Source: Agrobacterium vitis (lineage in GTDB: Bacteria > Pseudomonadota > Alphaproteobacteria > Rhizobiales > Rhizobiaceae). Taken from it: a DNA stretch of 64,000 bases. Below are positions 63,475-64,000 of the stretch, one piece after another; position 1 is the first letter of the stretch, and each line of letters opens with the position of its first letter. The notes beneath the pieces are model-generated. The model saw nothing but the letters and a program-made list of their open reading frames with translations, was not told the origin of the DNA and made no database searches. The position numbers were made by a program, and so were the translations under genes. Location of the stretch: assembly GCF_013337045.2 (NCBI RefSeq), contig NZ_CP118260.1, positions 434,001 through 498,000 of the forward strand, written 5' to 3'.

Positions 63475-64000
63475 GTGCAACTCCTGCTTCTTCATCTCGA
63501 CGACGCGCTGGAGTTGCAGCCTGAATTCATGCGCTCTTGCAAAATGGCTGGCGCGCATGAACTCAACGAACAGCAAAGCGGCAGGGCGGTGCGTCTCTGG
63601 GGTCGGCAAGCCGCGCTCGATACGCTCTGGCGGAAGATCAGGCAGGCGGGACGGCAGGGGTCTGCCGAACCGCGCCTCTGCTTCATGGGGTCGGGCGATT
63701 TTCACCATGTCACATCACTGCTGATCGATCAGGCCCTGGAAAGCCGCAGCGAGCGGGTTACCGTCATTCATATCGACAATCATCCAGACTGGGTGCATTT
63801 CGACGGTGGCATGCATTGCGGCTCCTGGGTGAACCGCACCCTTGCCAATCCGCAGGTCGATAAAGTCATCACCATCGGCGTCTGTAGCAATGATCTTGAG
63901 ACGCCAGAGCGCAAGGGCGCAAATCTCGACCTGCTCGCCAGTGGTCGGCTGGAGCTTTATCCGTACATGCATCCGCCAAGCCGGGTGAAGGCCAGTTACG
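63475..64000 (+). CDS. Arginase/ureohydrolase-fold protein, N-terminal part (partial)
   Basis: A frame opening with GTG at 63475, 4 bases after the aminotransferase stop, and still open at the window end (175 codons seen). The upstream AGGAGA-like ACGGAGATAGAGCC supports the start. Metal-binding motifs of ureohydrolases are present in altered form: GSGDFHH near residue 72 for the usual GGDHS, and IDNHPDW near 100 for DAHxD, followed by GGMHCGSW. These changes separate it from ordinary arginases and agmatinases. The substrate may be another guanidino or amide compound. The C-terminal half is not visible. Confidence 0.8.
   Translation, partial: MQLLLLHLDDALELQPEFMRSCKMAGAHELNEQQSGRAVRLWGRQAALDTLWRKIRQAGRQGSAEPRLCFMGSGDFHHVTSLLIDQALESRSERVTVIHIDNHPDWVHFDGGMHCGSWVNRTLANPQVDKVITIGVCSNDLETPERKGANLDLLASGRLELYPYMHPPSRVKASY

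Noticed and set aside
1..64000. CRISPR array, insertion sequence or prophage.
   Set aside because: No regularly spaced repeats, transposase or phage structural genes were seen in the window.

Overview
The window looks like part of a Rhizobiaceae replicon (Agrobacterium, Allorhizobium or Rhizobium type). The sequence is fairly GC-rich, ABC importers for sulfonates, glycerol-3-phosphate, oligosaccharides or peptides fill much of it, a NodD-type LysR regulator is present, and the intergenic DNA carries palindromic repeats of the kind common in this family. No rRNA, tRNA, complete insertion sequence, phage gene or CRISPR array was recognised. All assignments come from reading the sequence; no database search was run.

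Layout. 1-7 kb: the start of an outer-membrane-type protein, then divergent treZ and treY (trehalose from maltodextrin), an OsmC peroxidase and a SHOCT-domain protein. 7.3-17 kb: a sulfur-scavenging block with an FAD/NAD(P) protein, ssuBCA, a divergent second sulfonate-binding protein with the monooxygenase ssuD, an Rrf2-type regulator, a flavin reductase and an SfnB-like acyl-CoA dehydrogenase. An AT-rich motif (core ATAGAYTA) recurs upstream of these units. 17-24 kb: a LysR regulator divergent from an alpha/beta-hydrolase-fold protein that lacks its catalytic Ser and His, followed by an RND efflux pair. 24-34 kb: a NodD-like LysR gene divergent from a ten-gene catabolic operon (C-C/ester hydrolase, EthD, extradiol dioxygenase, Rieske ferredoxin, FAD monooxygenase, MFS, cupin, FAH hydrolase, SDR, cyclase). 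It resembles the naringenin (fde) cluster of Herbaspirillum and is the best candidate for a little-described system here.

34-39 kb: an ABC ATPase and a fused double permease (NitT/TauT type, no binding protein nearby), then a FixL/FixJ-style two-component pair. 39-45 kb: ugpBAEC with a TIM-barrel isomerase. 45-49 kb: a second complete ABC importer with a Tat-exported binding protein of unknown substrate. 49-59 kb: a glycoside hydrolase and a ROK sugar kinase on the minus strand, divergent from a five-gene family-5 (Dpp/Opp-type) importer. The divergent gap holds two matching 19-bp palindromes, each just downstream of a promoter. 59-61 kb: a TctD/TctE-like two-component system. 61.3-64 kb: an incomplete operon of an MtnX-like phosphatase, a class III aminotransferase and an arginase-fold protein, cut by the window end.

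Taken together this is an accessory, scavenging-oriented region. It covers sulfur acquisition from sulfonates, uptake of phosphorylated and glycosidic carbon, degradation of a plant-type aromatic compound, and efflux.
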